64,000 nucleotides of DNA from Rhodoferax sp. (GTDB taxonomy: Bacteria > Pseudomonadota > Gammaproteobacteria > Burkholderiales > Burkholderiaceae_C): positions 62,001 to 126,000 of the forward strand of contig NZ_JAQTWL010000009.1 in assembly GCF_028689295.1 (NCBI RefSeq), written 5' to 3'. The notes under the pieces were generated by a model. It searched no databases and was not told where the DNA came from. It saw nothing but the letters and a program-made list of their open reading frames with translations. Made by a program: the position numbers and the translations under genes. Below are positions 40,413 through 48,264 of the stretch, piece after piece. How positions within the stretch are numbered: the stretch's first letter is position 1; each line of letters begins with the position of its first letter.

Positions 40413-41081
40413 TCAGGCGTAGCTCACCCATTCAGCAAAATCGAGCTGCTCCAGGTGGGGCAGGGTGTTGTAAGTCAGCAAGGTGTGGCGCTTGGCGCTA
40501 AAGGAAAACTCGGACACTGCCGTGTTGCGCAAGCGCATATTGAGTTCGACCGTGGCCTCGGGTGGCGTCCCCAGCACATGACCAATCGCGCTGGCAATCG
40601 GGCCACCGCTGGACACCAGCAGGACCCGCTCGGCCTGGCTCAGCCGCACATGGTCAAGCACTTCAATCACTTGTTGTCCAAAAGTCTGCCAGACCGGCAT
40701 GCTTTGCGGCTGGGTGTTGCCCAGCATCCATTGCAGCAAGCCGGCGCGCAGTAGCCGGAAGTGCTGGCGGTAGCTGTCTGGTGAGGGTGTGCGATCCAGC
40801 GGCCCGGGGTGCACGGCGGCAATCACGGCGGCGCTGTCGTATTCGTTCAGACCGGGCCACTGCACAGCGTGCAAGGGCAGACCCAGCCCTTCGCTGATGC
40901 CGCTCAGGGTTTGCGCATGGCGGCGCAGTGTTCCGCTCAGAATCACATCAAAGGTCATGCCTTTGCTGGCAAAGTGGCGCCCCAGTTGAACACTTTGGCG
41001 CCGGCCCAAGTCGCTCAATTGATCGTAATCTGCGGCGCCAAACGAGGCTTGTGCGTGGCGGACCAGGTAAAGAATGCCCAT
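40413..41081 (-). CDS. Histidine phosphatase family protein
   Basis: A 222-aa member of the phosphoglycerate-mutase-like histidine phosphatases. The catalytic phosphohistidine is in LVRHAQASFG (RHG variant with Ala), the partner acidic and Arg residues lie in LSGTLRRHAQTLSG and GLNEYDSAAV, and the second catalytic His position is replaced in the phrase LLVSSGGPIASAIGHVLG, where Ser-Gly takes the usual His-Gly place. That substitution may mean altered or lost activity. The substrate is unknown. It is convergent with phaP across the shared terminator. Confidence 0.85.
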   Translation of the reverse strand: MGILYLVRHAQASFGAADYDQLSDLGRRQSVQLGRHFASKGMTFDVILSGTLRRHAQTLSGISEGLGLPLHAVQWPGLNEYDSAAVIAAVHPGPLDRTPSPDSYRQHFRLLRAGLLQWMLGNTQPQSMPVWQTFGQQVIEVLDHVRLSQAERVLLVSSGGPIASAIGHVLGTPPEATVELNMRLRNTAVSEFSFSAKRHTLLTYNTLPHLEQLDFAEWVSYA

Positions 41082-41190
41082 GTCCTGAATTTAAGCGATA
41101 TTGGCTGGGTGCATTTGTCACCAGCGCGATACGTGGGCAGGGGTTGGACGCGCACTGGCGCAGCAGGCTACCGGTTGTTTTTTCATGGCA

Positions 41191-42396
41191 TCAGGCCTGC
41201 AGGCTGGCGGCATATATCTTCAGCGCCACGGCCAGCGCTGCCACGCCGCGGTGAATCTCGTCCACGCTGGGGGTGACAAACGACAGGCGCAGGGTGCGCT
41301 CGTCGCCATGGTCGGCGTAAAACGGCGCGCCTGGCACAAAGGCCACACCTTGTTCAACGGCAAAGGGCAGCAGATCAACCGCGCGCATGCCCTTGGGCAG
41401 GCGCGCCCACAGGAACATGCCGCCCGCGGGCGAGTTCCAAGTCAGGGTATTGTCTGCATCGCCTGCTGGCATTTCATGTGCCAGGGCCGCCAGCATGGCA
41501 TCGCGCTGGGCTTTGTACAGCGCGCGAATGGTGGGCACGTGGCGCTCCAAAAAGCCGTCTTTCATGACCTCTGCAATCATGCGCTGGTTGAAACCGGGGC
41601 TGTGCAGGTCGGCGGCCTGCTTGGCTTGCAGGAGTTTGGGGTAAACCGCTTTCGGGGCCACCACAAAGCCCAGGCGCAGGCCCGGTGCCAGCACCTTTGA
41701 GAACGATCCCAGATAAATGCAGCCCTCCGGGTTGCGCGCCGTCAAGGGCGCGGGTGGTGGCGCATCGAACCACAGGTCGCCGTAAGGGTTGTCTTCAATC
41801 AGCGGCAAGCCGCGTTGGCTTGCCAGTGCGCTGAGCGCGGCGCGGCGGCTCTCGGATAGGGTGTTGCCCGTGGGGTTTTGAAAATTGGGCAGCACGTAAA
41901 GAAAACGGGCATTGTCGGCTTTTTGCGACAGGTCAGCGATGTCCACGCCGTGTTCGTCACTGGCCACGCTCACCAACCTGGGCTCCATCGGGATGAAGGC
42001 CATGACCGCGCCGAGGTAGGTGGGTGACTCCACCAGGATCTTGCTGTCCGCATCGATCAAGACTTTGGCCACCAGGTCCAGCCCCTGCTGTGAGCCGGTG
42101 GTGATCAGCACTTGCGCCGGGTCGACGTTCCAGGGCAGCATGTCGGCCACCATGTCGCGCAGCGGCCCGAAGCCCTCGCTGGCGGCGTACTGCAGGGCAC
42201 CGGCAGGGTCATCCTTGAGCACTTTGGCGCAGGCGGACTCGAACTCGGCCACCGGAAAAGTTTTGCTGGAGGGCAGGCCGCCGGCAAAACTGATGATGCC
42301 CGGCTTTTCGGTGACCTTCAGGATTTCGCGGATGACCGAGGGGTTCATGCGCGCGGCGCGGCGCGCCAGATGCCAGGAGGAAGTAGGGGTGGTCAT
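41191..42396 (-). CDS. PLP-dependent aminotransferase, class I/II (2-aminoadipate aminotransferase-like)
   Basis: A 401-aa fold-type I aminotransferase. The PLP lysine is in GSFSKVLAPGLRLGF; other motifs are IISFAGGLPSSKTFPV, TTGSQQGLDLVAK, YVLPNFQNPTGNTLS and EDNPYGDLWFD. This pattern matches the LysN/MocR-like group acting on 2-aminoadipate, aromatic or branched amino acids; the precise substrate cannot be fixed. Its start overlaps the racemase stop by four bases (ATGA), so the two are co-translated, and the LysE exporter lies just upstream, suggesting an amino-acid handling operon. Confidence 0.88.
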   Translation of the reverse strand: MTTPTSSWHLARRAARMNPSVIREILKVTEKPGIISFAGGLPSSKTFPVAEFESACAKVLKDDPAGALQYAASEGFGPLRDMVADMLPWNVDPAQVLITTGSQQGLDLVAKVLIDADSKILVESPTYLGAVMAFIPMEPRLVSVASDEHGVDIADLSQKADNARFLYVLPNFQNPTGNTLSESRRAALSALASQRGLPLIEDNPYGDLWFDAPPPAPLTARNPEGCIYLGSFSKVLAPGLRLGFVVAPKAVYPKLLQAKQAADLHSPGFNQRMIAEVMKDGFLERHVPTIRALYKAQRDAMLAALAHEMPAGDADNTLTWNSPAGGMFLWARLPKGMRAVDLLPFAVEQGVAFVPGAPFYADHGDERTLRLSFVTPSVDEIHRGVAALAVALKIYAASLQA

Positions 42397-43142
42397 GAAG
42401 ATCTTTTTGAAGTTTCGAAAACAAAGGAAGAGGGCTCTGAAAGGGCCCAGTGTGCGGCGCTGCTGGCGTGCAAGGCTGTGGTGTCGAAAAGGGGCAAGGA
42501 ACAGCTTTCAGGCTGAATCAGCATGGCGATTTCGGTGCATCCCAGAATGATGGCTTGTGCGCCGCGTGTGCCAAGGTCGGCGATTACCCGCAAGTAGGCC
42601 AGGCGCGAGGCATCGCGTACCTGGCCCAGGCACAGCTCCTGGTAAATGATCTGGTGCACCCGTTCACGGTCGGCCACGGGCGGTGTCAGTACCGTCAAAC
42701 CGTGGCCTTGTTCCAGGCGGCTGCGGTAAAAGTCCTGTTCCATGGTGAAACGGGTGCCCAGCAAGCCCACGGTGGTGTAGCCCGCTTGCCGGATGGCCAG
42801 TGCGGTCGGGTCGGCAATGTGGAGCAGCGGGATGTTCACCGCGGCTGAAATGGCCTCTGCCACCTTGTGCATGGTGTTGGTGCACAGTACCAGCGCGTCG
42901 GCACCCGCGCCTTCGAGCTTTTGCGCGACTTCGGCCAGCAGGGCACCGGCGGCCTGCCACTGGCCGCCGGCTTGCAACTCCTCAATTTCTGCAAAGTCCA
43001 CGCTGTACAAAATAATCCTGGCGGAATGCAGTCCGCCCAATCGGGCCTTGACGGTTTCATTGATCTCGCGGTAGTAGGGCACGGTGGACTCCCAACTCAT
43101 GCCGCCGATCAGGCCCAGGGTTTTCAAGCCAGGGGTTGTCAT
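42393..43142 (-). CDS. Aspartate/glutamate racemase family protein
   Basis: A 249-aa cofactor-independent racemase of the Asp/Glu racemase superfamily. The two catalytic cysteines are in LVLCTNTMHKVAE and IILGCTEIAML, and the N-terminus LGLIGGMSWESTVPYYREIN is the YgeA/aspartate racemase signature. Possible activities are broad-specificity amino-acid racemisation. It is coupled to the downstream aminotransferase and follows the lysE-type gene after 30 bases. Confidence 0.9.
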   Translation of the reverse strand: MTTPGLKTLGLIGGMSWESTVPYYREINETVKARLGGLHSARIILYSVDFAEIEELQAGGQWQAAGALLAEVAQKLEGAGADALVLCTNTMHKVAEAISAAVNIPLLHIADPTALAIRQAGYTTVGLLGTRFTMEQDFYRSRLEQGHGLTVLTPPVADRERVHQIIYQELCLGQVRDASRLAYLRVIADLGTRGAQAIILGCTEIAMLIQPESCSLPLFDTTALHASSAAHWALSEPSSFVFETSKRSS

Positions 43143-43172
43143 GAGTGTTCTCCTTTGCCTTTTACGGTCGGC

Positions 43173-43784
43173 CTAGACCGTCGCCATCCACAGCGCTGTG
43201 GCCACCAACACAGTGCCCATGCTGCGGTTGAACCAGCGCAGGCGCCGACCGCCGTGCTGTGGGTCGGCCAGCCATTGGCGCAACAACGTGCCGACCAGTG
43301 CGTAGCTCAGGTTGCTGGCCAGGGCAAAAGCCAGCAGCAGGGGCAGCACCACGGCAAAACGCGGCCACAGGTCGGCGCGCCCGGCCAGCCAGCCGGCCAC
43401 GACGGTGAGGGCCAGCATCCAGGCCTTGATGTTGAGGAACTGCAGCATTACGCCCTGCCAGAAAGTCACGTCGAGCTGGCTGGCATCGGCCTGTGCCAGC
43501 TTGTGCGGCTGCATCAACTTCCAGGCCAGCCATAACAGGTAGGCCACACCGGTGGCTTGGACTGCGAGGCGCAGCGGCGGCAGGCTCACCACCAGCGCAC
43601 CCACGCCACTGGTGCACAGGCCCAGCAGCAAGCCCCAACCAACCGGCACAGCCAGCACAAACCGCATGGCCCGGCGCAGGCCGAAGTTGGCCGCCAGCGC
43701 GGTGGAGATGGTGGTGTTGGGGCCGGGTGTGAAGCTCACAGCCGTGCATAGCAGCAACAGCGCTGTGATCTCGGCGCTGCTCAT
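43173..43784 (-). CDS. LysE/RhtB-family amino-acid exporter
   Basis: A 203-aa inner-membrane protein with about six hydrophobic helices. The N-terminal signature is TAVSFTPGPNTTISTALAAN, followed by GVAYLLWLAWKLM and LNIKAWMLALTVVAG. It is first of three minus-strand genes with a racemase and an aminotransferase, so an amino acid or its D-form is a likely substrate. The specific substrate is not evident. Confidence 0.9.
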   Translation of the reverse strand: MSSAEITALLLLCTAVSFTPGPNTTISTALAANFGLRRAMRFVLAVPVGWGLLLGLCTSGVGALVVSLPPLRLAVQATGVAYLLWLAWKLMQPHKLAQADASQLDVTFWQGVMLQFLNIKAWMLALTVVAGWLAGRADLWPRFAVVLPLLLAFALASNLSYALVGTLLRQWLADPQHGGRRLRWFNRSMGTVLVATALWMATV

Positions 43785-43799
43785 GACTGGCTCAGTGCG

Positions 43800-44108
43800 T
43801 CAGTGCACCACGACCGGGTTTTGCGCCAACTCGGCGTATTGCTCCAGGGTGTCTTCCACTTCTTCCTGGGTCGGTGTTTTGGTCTGCCAGGCAGAGATTT
43901 GCTGCTGGAACAACTCGGCCCAGGAACCATCGAGGTAAACCTCTTTGTTGGCGCGCTTGTCCACAATCTCGAAGCCATGGCGCACCAGTTGCGGCACGAT
44001 CAGCAACTGCTCGCCAGCTTTCATGTCATCGGGCTGAACTTCGGCCGTGACGGCATTGGCCAACATGTGGGTGACCGAATAAGTCTCAGAATCGTAGAGC
44101 GTGTGCAT
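43800..44108 (-). CDS. DUF3567 family protein
   Basis: A 102-aa cytoplasmic protein of the DUF3567 family, which I know as largely confined to betaproteobacteria; no function is established. The sequence includes YDSETYSVTHM at the N-terminus and the acidic helical region AWQTKTPTQEEVEDTLEQYA near the C-terminus. There are no cysteines or membrane segments. It lies 15 bases upstream of the lysE-type gene and may be in the same transcript. Confidence 0.85.
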   Translation of the reverse strand: MHTLYDSETYSVTHMLANAVTAEVQPDDMKAGEQLLIVPQLVRHGFEIVDKRANKEVYLDGSWAELFQQQISAWQTKTPTQEEVEDTLEQYAELAQNPVVVH

Positions 44109-44165
44109 GCGTCAAATTATCCATGAATCCAATTGGCCTTGAACTTGGTTGCGAATCGAGGGATT

Positions 44166-45242
44166 TCAAGGGCTGTCAGCGGCCTCGGAGGCCTGCCATT
44201 TTTGATCCACAAAATCGCCGTTGGTTTCGGTGATGCGGATGCGCGCGGGCAGAAAACTCAAGTCGGGAGCCAGCCACACTTCGATGGTTTGGTCGTAAGG
44301 GTGGCGTGGCTGACGAACCAATTTGAGTCCCCGCTGCTGCCCGCCCGGCAATTCCAGCGATTCAATGTCGCCAAATGTAAACGACCACTGTTCGCCATCA
44401 CGCGGACCAATGGTTTGAATGCTCAGCGTGGTGCCGGGGGCAAAACTTCGCGGCGCGCTGGCGACCAGTGCCGCCAGCTGCAACAGCACGCTCAGGCGGT
44501 CCTGGGCACCGGGCTGCAGCGGCAGGTTGGGCGTGTTCGCGCTGAAGGTCACCACGCCCAGCTGACGATTGAAGTGGGCGGCCACTTCGCTGCGGAATTT
44601 ATCGGAGAAACGATCAGGCGCCAGACCATGCTCATCGATCCGCCCACGGCTGGACTGCACGCGCGCCAGGCCAAAAGCGCCGAAACTCATGCGCGCCTGA
44701 TAGGTCTGGTCGTGCTGCTGCCACAGCAACTCGGTTTGCAATCTGTAGGGGAATTTGTTGGACTCCACCCGGTACACCAGCTTGACAGAGCCCGGTAAAG
44801 ACTGGGCATTGAAAGCGGCTGCACGCGCGGGTGACGCCGCCCCGGGTTGAGGTGCTGGCGCTGACGGCGCGCTGGCCATGGCAACAACTCTCAACGAGGC
44901 TGATGCGTTGTCGGGCGCAGCCTCCGTGGCAGGAATACTGACGGCAGCGATTGGCACCGCACTGTCTGCCGGGGTGCCGGGCAATGGGGCTGTGACCGAC
45001 TGGTGTGCGAGTCTTGGTGCCGTTCGTTGAGCTGGTTTGGGCTTGGTTTTGGGCAGGGCTGGTGTGGCCGTCACGCCCTTGGGGGGCGGCGGCGTCGCGT
45101 CTGGCAATACAAGCGTGCGGGTAACAAAGCGCGAGGTGGCCTCGTTGTGCGCCATGTTCAGGCTCAAAGGCATTGTTTGCAGCAGCGCCAGGTGCGCCAG
45201 CGACACCACCAGCGTCAGGGACAGCCAGGTTTTCAGGGTCAT
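44166..45242 (-). CDS. DUF3108 domain-containing membrane-anchored periplasmic protein
   Basis: A 358-aa protein with an N-terminal membrane helix (WLSLTLVVSLAHLALLQTM), a Pro/Ala/Lys-rich linker of about 110 residues, and a C-terminal DUF3108 domain of beta-sheet character (SVKLVYRVESNKFPYRLQTE; FGLARVQSSRGRIDEHGLAP; TLSIQTIGPRDGEQWSFTFG). The anchor-linker-domain layout resembles TonB-like envelope proteins. Function unknown. It is followed on the same strand by nothing closely linked; MarC lies upstream by about 35 bases, so they may be co-transcribed. Confidence 0.82.
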   Translation of the reverse strand: MTLKTWLSLTLVVSLAHLALLQTMPLSLNMAHNEATSRFVTRTLVLPDATPPPPKGVTATPALPKTKPKPAQRTAPRLAHQSVTAPLPGTPADSAVPIAAVSIPATEAAPDNASASLRVVAMASAPSAPAPQPGAASPARAAAFNAQSLPGSVKLVYRVESNKFPYRLQTELLWQQHDQTYQARMSFGAFGLARVQSSRGRIDEHGLAPDRFSDKFRSEVAAHFNRQLGVVTFSANTPNLPLQPGAQDRLSVLLQLAALVASAPRSFAPGTTLSIQTIGPRDGEQWSFTFGDIESLELPGGQQRGLKLVRQPRHPYDQTIEVWLAPDLSFLPARIRITETNGDFVDQKWQASEAADSP

Positions 45243-45276
45243 GGCGTCAACTTGGGCTTGCGCTGGGACGCCAGAC

Positions 45277-45873
45277 TCAAGCCACTTGCTGGATAAAGGT
45301 TTTGATGCCGCGCAGCAGCATCTCGATCGACACCGCCACCAGCACCAGGCCCATCAGGCGCTCCAGCGCCACCACAAAACGGTCACCAGCCACGCGCTGG
45401 ATGCGCTCTGCCAGCACCAGCACCACGGCACTCACGCTCATGGTGACGCACAGCGCGGCGATCCATTCAAGCCGCTTCTCCGGCGCTTGCGACACCAGCA
45501 GCAGCACCGTGGCCAGCGCCGACGGTCCGGCAATGGCCGGAATGGCCAGGGGCACGATCAGTGGCTCGCCCAAGCGTTCGTCCGCCTCCACCTTGGGCGG
45601 CGGAAAAATCATGCGCAGCGCGATCAAAAACAAAATCACGCCGCCGCCAATCTGCAGCGACAACTCGCTCAGGTTCATCACGCGCAAAAAGCCCCCGCCA
45701 ATGAACATGAAGGTCAGCAGCAGCAAAAAGGCAATCAGCACTTCGCGCAGGATGACACGCGCGCGCCGCTCGGGTGCCACGTGCTTGAGGGCGTTGGCAA
45801 AAATCGGGATATTGCCGATCGGATCGGTGATCAGGATCAGCAAAATGGTGGCTGAAACAAAGGTGTACTGCAT
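45277..45873 (-). CDS. MarC-family integral membrane protein
   Basis: A 198-aa inner-membrane protein with six hydrophobic segments and the family phrases LLILITDPIGNIPIFANAL, GGGFLRVMNLSELSLQIGGG and LAIPAIAGPSALATVLLLVS. MarC proteins have no agreed function; a role in antibiotic resistance has been discounted. I choose the ATG because the frame upstream offers only a TTG nine codons earlier without a ribosome site. Confidence 0.9.
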   Translation of the reverse strand: MQYTFVSATILLILITDPIGNIPIFANALKHVAPERRARVILREVLIAFLLLLTFMFIGGGFLRVMNLSELSLQIGGGVILFLIALRMIFPPPKVEADERLGEPLIVPLAIPAIAGPSALATVLLLVSQAPEKRLEWIAALCVTMSVSAVVLVLAERIQRVAGDRFVVALERLMGLVLVAVSIEMLLRGIKTFIQQVA

Positions 45874-45965
45874 GCGCTTGAGTAAAACTGTTGATGGCAA
45901 CAGGATAGCAGGCTTATGGCAGTTCCTATTCGATCAGCTCTTGGTCCCGCCCGAAGATGTTGAAG

Positions 45966-45994
45966 CGCCCTCGAAATCAAGATTTCAAAGGGCG
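45966..45994 (-). terminator. Hairpin downstream of the universal stress gene
   Basis: CGCCCT and AGGGCG pair around an inner GAAATC/GATTTC stem with an AA loop and a small internal bulge. It lies 62 bases past the stop of the stress-protein gene on the minus strand. There is no long T-run, so termination is possible but not assured. Confidence 0.4.
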
Positions 45995-46055
45995 GATCAA
46001 GCTCAGGAATGCAAGCGGCGGGCAAGGTCGCCGTGCGCTCCAAAGCAGCGTGGGC

Positions 46056-46508
46056 TTATTTTTCGCGAACCAGCAGCAGCGAAGTGGTGGCAATGCGAAT
46101 CACATGTTCCGCAACGCTGCCGACCAGCAGGCGCTCAAAGCCGCGCCGGCCGTGTGTGCCCATCACGATCAGGTCGGCATTCCATTGGGTGGCCGCATCC
46201 ACAATCATGTCCGAGAGGCGCTTGTTGTCTGACTCGATCAGAATGCGGTACGGCTCACAGCCCGCCTCCTTGGCTATGGCGGCAGCCTGGTCGAGCAGGG
46301 CATCGCCGGCAGCGCGCATTTCCTGCTTAATCTTGTCGACGTCAATGTAGGAACCCAGGCCCATGCCGTGCTGGGACAGCGGGGCTTCGTCCAGCGCCGT
46401 GCCGATGCAGAGTTCGGCGCCCAATGCGGCGGCCAGTTCAATCGCTTCATTGAGCGCCTTTTGCGCCGTGCTGCTGTTGTCGATAGCGACAAAAATTCGT
46501 TTGTGCAT
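46056..46508 (-). CDS. Universal stress protein, UspA family
   Basis: A 150-aa UspA-fold protein. The ATP-binding signature is GTHGRRGFERLLVGSVAEHV (Gly-x2-Gly-x9-Gly-Ser), with RIFVAIDNSSTAQKALNEAI at the N-terminus. The start is the ATG preceded by AAGGAA; the open frame extends nine codons further. It lies 16 bases after lldP and is probably co-transcribed with it. The ligand is presumably ATP; the stress it answers is unknown. Confidence 0.92.
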   Translation of the reverse strand: MHKRIFVAIDNSSTAQKALNEAIELAAALGAELCIGTALDEAPLSQHGMGLGSYIDVDKIKQEMRAAGDALLDQAAAIAKEAGCEPYRILIESDNKRLSDMIVDAATQWNADLIVMGTHGRRGFERLLVGSVAEHVIRIATTSLLLVREK

Positions 46509-46524
46509 GTCTATTTCCTTAAGT

Positions 46525-48186
46525 TTAGTGAACAACCATCAGGGTGAAGGGCCAGACGTAAGCCTGCATCGTCACATACAGACCGACCAGACAAGCCAGC
46601 GCAATCGAGTGGAAAAACACATAGCGAAGAATATCGCCCTCGTGGTTGAACCAGCGTGTGGCAGTCGATGCCACCACGATGGATTGTGCGTCGATCATCT
46701 TGCCCATCACCCCGCCCGAGCTGTTGGCTGCCCCCATCAGATTGGGCGACAGGCCCAGTTGCTCGGCTGCGACCCGCTGCATACCGCCAAAGAGCACATT
46801 GGAGGCGGTGTCCGAACCCGTCATGGCCACGCCAATCCAGCCCATCAAGGTGCCAAAGAACGGGTAGAACACACCGCTGTTGGCGAATGCCAGACCAAGT
46901 GTCGTGTCGGTACCCGAAAAACGCGTCAGCGTGCCAAGGCCCAGCATCAGCACAATGGTCATGAGCGAATAGCGCACCAGCCAGAAGGTGCGACCAAAGG
47001 TGCGCACGATTTCCATCGGCTTGTACTTCATAACCAGCGCGCCGATGACGGCGGCCAGCAAGATGCCGGTGCCTGTCGCGGACAGCAGGTTGAGCACATA
47101 GACCGCTGCCTCAGGATGCGGCGTTGGCACCACCGGCGGCATTTTCATGATCAGGTTGTGCAGGCCCTCCATCACGAACTTGGGTGCAAAGATATTGTTC
47201 AGGAAGGTTTTGACGGGTGGCAGGCCCCAGACAAACACAAACACGGTCAGGATCGCCCAGGGTGTCCAAGCCTCGATCAATTGCGCTCTGGAATACTTCA
47301 AAGCCGGTTCTGGTGGCCTGGCGTCATGGGCGCTGATGTCGTGCCCTTTGATGGAGGGCGAAGTCCAGATTTTCTTGGGTTGCCAGACGCGCAGGAACAA
47401 GATCAGGCAGACCATCGAGACAATGGCGGCAATAATGTCCACCAGTTCCGGGCCAATGAAGTTCGACACCAGGTATTGCGGGATGGCAAATGACAGGCCG
47501 GTGACCAGAATGGCGGGCCAGATTTCCATCATCGCCTTGCGGCCGGCAAAGGCCCAGATCAACCAGAATGGCACCATCAGGGAGAAGACGGGCAGTTGGC
47601 GCCCGATCATCGCGGTGACTTCCATCAGGTCATAGCCGTGCACCCTGGCCAATGTAATGACCGGCGTGCCCAGCGCGCCAAAGGCGACTGGAGCCGTGTT
47701 GGCAATCAGGCTCAGGCCCGATGCGGCCAGCGGCGAGAAGCCCAGGCCGATCAGAATGCCAGCCGTCACCGCGACCGGTGTGCCAAAGCCGGCGGCGCCC
47801 TCGAAGAACGCACCAAAACAAAAGGCAATCAGCAGCAGTTGCAGGCGCCGGTCATCGGTGATGTTCGAGAGTGAGGCCTGCAACACCTTGAAGCTGCCGT
47901 TTTGCTCGGCCAGTTGTTGCAAAAAAATGATGTTGAGCACAATCCAGCCGATGGGAAGAAGCCCGGTAAAGCCACCATACATGGCGGCGGTGCCTGCCAT
48001 GCTTGCTGGCATGCCGTAGGCAAAAACCGCCACCGCCACCGCGGCGAGCAGGCCCAGGCCGGCGGCGATGTGGGCCTTGATGTGCATGAAGCCTAACGCC
48101 ACCAGCATCACCACCACCGGTATTGCCGCCAGCAGGGTAGAAATCACCATGTTCCCAAATGGATCGTAAACCTGTTGCCAAACCAT
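46525..48186 (-). CDS. lldP: L-lactate permease
   Basis: A proton-coupled lactate/glycolate permease of the LctP family. The 553-aa product has about 12-14 membrane helices and the family signatures AFCFGAFFEGAAGFGTPVAV, TGSDTASNVLFGGMQRVAAE and ANSSGGVMGKMIDAQSIVVA. The ATG is preceded by AAGGTGG five bases upstream; an in-frame GTG three codons earlier is less likely. A TTGGTCAGACCAT palindrome lies in the 78-bp gap between the dehydrogenase stop and this start, so it may have its own regulated promoter. Confidence 0.95.
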   Translation of the reverse strand: MVWQQVYDPFGNMVISTLLAAIPVVVMLVALGFMHIKAHIAAGLGLLAAVAVAVFAYGMPASMAGTAAMYGGFTGLLPIGWIVLNIIFLQQLAEQNGSFKVLQASLSNITDDRRLQLLLIAFCFGAFFEGAAGFGTPVAVTAGILIGLGFSPLAASGLSLIANTAPVAFGALGTPVITLARVHGYDLMEVTAMIGRQLPVFSLMVPFWLIWAFAGRKAMMEIWPAILVTGLSFAIPQYLVSNFIGPELVDIIAAIVSMVCLILFLRVWQPKKIWTSPSIKGHDISAHDARPPEPALKYSRAQLIEAWTPWAILTVFVFVWGLPPVKTFLNNIFAPKFVMEGLHNLIMKMPPVVPTPHPEAAVYVLNLLSATGTGILLAAVIGALVMKYKPMEIVRTFGRTFWLVRYSLMTIVLMLGLGTLTRFSGTDTTLGLAFANSGVFYPFFGTLMGWIGVAMTGSDTASNVLFGGMQRVAAEQLGLSPNLMGAANSSGGVMGKMIDAQSIVVASTATRWFNHEGDILRYVFFHSIALACLVGLYVTMQAYVWPFTLMVVH

Positions 48187-48227
48187 AAAAACCACCTTGA
48201 ATAAATTGAAAAATGAAGCGTGTGGCC

Positions 48228-48240
48228 TTGGTCAGACCAT
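48228..48240. promoter_or_regulatory. Candidate LldR-type operator ahead of lldP
   Basis: TTGGTCAGACCAT is the inverse complement, over ATGGTCTGACCA, of a site in the regulator's own upstream region. TGGT-N3-ACCA palindromes are typical of FadR-subfamily GntR regulators such as LldR and PdhR. Confidence 0.55.
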
Positions 48241-48264
48241 GCGCGCGGAAAAGTTCTCGCGACT

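Noticed and set aside
45173-46330. A 385-codon plus-strand frame opposite the MarC and stress-protein genes
   Set aside because: It spans two clear minus-strand genes and their gap, has Ser/Arg-rich low-complexity sequence and no domain.
46363-47493. A 376-codon plus-strand frame opposite lldP
   Set aside because: Antisense to a confidently identified permease; His/Gln-rich with no motif.
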